A stretch of 64,000 nt of DNA from Fuscovulum blasticum DSM 2131 (GTDB lineage Bacteria > Pseudomonadota > Alphaproteobacteria > Rhodobacterales > Rhodobacteraceae), in contig NZ_PZKE01000003.1 in the NCBI RefSeq assembly GCF_003034965.1, positions 62,001 to 126,000 on the forward strand. Reading direction: 5' to 3'. The notes under the pieces were generated by a model. That model was not told the origin of the DNA. It saw only the letters and a program-made list of their open reading frames with translations, and did no database searches. This document shows positions 62,324-64,000 of the stretch, piece by piece; position 1 is the first letter of the stretch, and each line of letters begins with the position of its first letter. Both the position numbers and the translations under genes were made by a program.

Positions 62324-63484
62324 TCAGAGGCAGGCTTCGAACAGCGCGCGGGTGTTCTTGCGCGTCATCTTCACCGGGTTGCCGCCGCAGGACGGATCTT
62401 CCAGCGCCATCTCGGTCAGCATGTCGAGATCGGGGTTGGTCACGCCCAGTTTCGTCAGGTTTTCCGGGATGTTCAGTTCCGCGCGCAGGTCCATGATCCG
62501 CGACCGGAAGCCCTTGTAACCGCCCTTGATGCCGCAATAGGCCGCCGCCGCCGCCAGCCGGTCCTTCACGGCCTTGCGGTTGAAGTCCAGCACCATGGGC
62601 ATGACCACGGCGTTGGTGGTGCCGTGATGGGTGTTGTAGACGGCGCCGATCGGGTGCGACAGCGAGTGGATCGCGCCAAGCCCCTTCTGGAAGGCGACCG
62701 CGCCCATGGCGGCGGCGCTCATCATGTGGCCGCGGGCCATCAGGTCATCGGGGTGCTTGTAGACCTTGGGCAGGTTTTCGAACACCAGCCGCATCCCTTC
62801 CAGCGCGATGCCCTGAGACATCGGATGGTAGAAGGGGCTGCAATAGGCCTCAAGGCAATGCGCCAGCGCATCCATGCCGGTGCCGGCGGTGATGAACTTG
62901 GGCATCCCCACGGTCAGCGCCGGGTCGCAGATCGTGACCTTGGGCATCAGGGCGGGGTGGAAGATGATCTTCTTCTTGTGGGTTTCGCTGTTGGTCAGCA
63001 CACCGGCGCGGCCGACCTCGGACCCGGTGCCCGCCGTGGTGGGCACGGCGATGATCGGGGCGATCTTCTTTGCATCGGCGCGGGTCCACCAGTCGTCGAT
63101 GTCTTCCAGTTCCCAGACCGAGAGCTTGGGTTTCTGGCCCGCCATCAGGGCGATCATCTTGCCCAGATCCAGCGCCGAGCCGCCACCGAAGCAGATCACG
63201 CCGTCATGCTTGCCTTCATTATAGACGGCGATGCCGGCGGCCATGTTCTTTTCGTTCGGGTTCGGGTCCACGTCGGAAAACACCGCGCGGCCAAGCCCGG
63301 CCTTTTCCAGCACGTCCAGCGCGGCGGCGGTGATCGGCAGGCTGGCCAGCGCCTTGTCGGTGACCAGAAGCGGCTTTTTCAGCCCGGCTTCCTTGGCGTG
63401 ATCGGCCAGTTCGCCGATGCGGCCCACGCCGAACTTGATGGCGGTGGGGTAGGACCAGTTCCGGTTCGGAACGTCGTGAGACAT
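62324..63484 (-). CDS. Iron-containing alcohol dehydrogenase
   Basis: A group III (Fe-ADH) NAD(P)-dependent dehydrogenase of 386 residues. The nucleotide site is 'ICFGGGSALDLGKMI'. 'PTTAGTGSEV' and the metal ligands in 'TGMDALAHCLEAYCS', 'IHSLSHPIGAVYNTHHGTTNA' are intact. It starts one base after the aldehyde dehydrogenase stop, so the two work together: alcohol to aldehyde here, aldehyde to acid by the neighbour. The substrate is undetermined. Confidence 0.92.
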   Translation of the reverse strand: MSHDVPNRNWSYPTAIKFGVGRIGELADHAKEAGLKKPLLVTDKALASLPITAAALDVLEKAGLGRAVFSDVDPNPNEKNMAAGIAVYNEGKHDGVICFGGGSALDLGKMIALMAGQKPKLSVWELEDIDDWWTRADAKKIAPIIAVPTTAGTGSEVGRAGVLTNSETHKKKIIFHPALMPKVTICDPALTVGMPKFITAGTGMDALAHCLEAYCSPFYHPMSQGIALEGMRLVFENLPKVYKHPDDLMARGHMMSAAAMGAVAFQKGLGAIHSLSHPIGAVYNTHHGTTNAVVMPMVLDFNRKAVKDRLAAAAAYCGIKGGYKGFRSRIMDLRAELNIPENLTKLGVTNPDLDMLTEMALEDPSCGGNPVKMTRKNTRALFEACL

Positions 63485-63485
63485 G

Positions 63486-64000
63486 TCACACCTTCTTGAG
63501 ATGATAGGATTTCGGGCGGGTCACCGAATGGAAACCCAGATAGGAAAGGCTGCCGCCGCGGCCGGTGTCCTTGCAGCCGGTCCAGCACAGGGCGGGGTCA
63601 AGATAGTCGGCCCGGTTCATGAAGACGGTGCCGGTCTCGATCCGGGCGCCGATGGCGGCGGCGGTGTCATAGTCCTGCGTCCAGACCGATGCCGTCAGCC
63701 CGTAGGGGCTGTCGTTCATCAGGGCGATGGCTTCCTCATCGTCCTTGACCTTCATGATGCCGACGACGGGGCCGAAGCTTTCTTCCATCATCACTCGCAT
63801 CGAGTGATCGACGTTCACCAGAATCTGCGGGGCCAGATAGGCGCCGCCGTCATCGGCGGGGAAATTCGCCGGGTCGATCAGCGCCTTGGCGCCCTGTGCC
63901 ACGGCTTCAGCGATCTGGTCGCGCACCACCTGGGCAAACCGCTTGTTGGCCATCGGGCCAAGGGTGCTGGAGGCGTCGAAGGGGTTGCCCAGTTTCAGCG
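63486..64000 (-). CDS. Aldehyde dehydrogenase, C-terminal part (gene runs off the window)
   Basis: Oxidises an aldehyde to the acid with NAD(P)+. Only the last 171 or so residues are in the window. The frame is open to the right edge and upstream of the nominal Met reads '...LKLGNPFDASSTLGPMANKRF', a typical ALDH stretch. Present are 'YLAPQILVNVDHSMRVMMEESFGPVVGIMKV' with the second conserved Glu, and 'MNDSPYGLTASVWTQD'. The catalytic Cys would lie past 64000. It is the upstream partner of the iron alcohol dehydrogenase in one operon. Confidence 0.9.
   Translation of the reverse strand, partial: LKLGNPFDASSTLGPMANKRFAQVVRDQIAEAVAQGAKALIDPANFPADDGGAYLAPQILVNVDHSMRVMMEESFGPVVGIMKVKDDEEAIALMNDSPYGLTASVWTQDYDTAAAIGARIETGTVFMNRADYLDPALCWTGCKDTGRGGSLSYLGFHSVTRPKSYHLKKV

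Overview
The window is very GC-rich chromosomal DNA with dense, often overlapping genes. It looks like an alphaproteobacterium of the Rhodobacteraceae (Rhodobacter/Gemmobacter/Tabrizicola-like). Pointers are a DUF1489 protein, a class I (archaeal-type) lysyl-tRNA synthetase, a Ctc-type L25 next to pth, a YcjX/YcjF pair, a class II B12-dependent ribonucleotide reductase, frequent ATGA start/stop overlaps, and a right-handed beta-helix protein that recalls Rhodobacterales spike proteins. This placement is inference from gene content and codon use. No rRNA, tRNA, CRISPR array, integrase or insertion sequence was seen.

Layout. 1-3.7 kb: two small conserved genes and nrdJ, which has a promoter and a perfect DnaA box. 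3.8-12.2 kb (minus): one operon running Lrp regulator, HyuA-type hydantoinase/oxoprolinase, DUF917 protein and a five-gene dipeptide-type ABC importer. 12.6-14.5 kb: SLC13/RCK anion transporter. 14.5-16.0 kb: choline sulfatase betC, divergent from a 16.1-24.2 kb operon with a CocE/NonD hydrolase, a second peptide-type ABC importer with a fused double ATPase, and a phosphodiesterase of the alkaline-phosphatase superfamily. 24.2-26.0 kb (minus): class II aldolase and an alpha/beta hydrolase whose ORF is fused in frame to the first half of a cold-shock protein. 26.2-27.0 kb: two very small genes and two strong hairpins. 27-33.4 kb: ettA, nadD, dacB, terB-like, lysK. 33.6-35.9 kb: beta-helix spike-like protein behind a CtrA-like box. 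36-38.2 kb: PPOX-fold protein and a SulP transporter.

38.6-43.6 kb is an acetate-type module: acetyl-CoA synthetase, then (one base later) adenylate kinase, then an MHS-family symporter with an unusually large Ala-rich periplasmic insert. 43.6-50.4 kb: response regulator, small membrane protein, truA, ycjX/ycjF, a serine hydrolase, pth and rplY. 50.6-55.2 kb: an MFS transporter converging on a tetR-aminotransferase-TPP decarboxylase operon that resembles the AruH/AruI arginine transaminase route. 55.3-60.9 kb: cation efflux, SH3 protein, 2-hydroxyacid dehydrogenase, EEP nuclease/phosphatase with a phospholipase D-type synthase, and TerC. 61-64 kb (minus): an FAD amino-acid oxidoreductase, an iron alcohol dehydrogenase and the 3' part of an aldehyde dehydrogenase cut by the window end.

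The most unusual items are the cold-shock/hydrolase chimera, the coiled-coil insert in the MHS transporter beside acs-adk, a palindromic repeat-like element translated in frame inside the CocE hydrolase, the CtrA-boxed spike-like gene, and a 25-residue membrane micropeptide gene.
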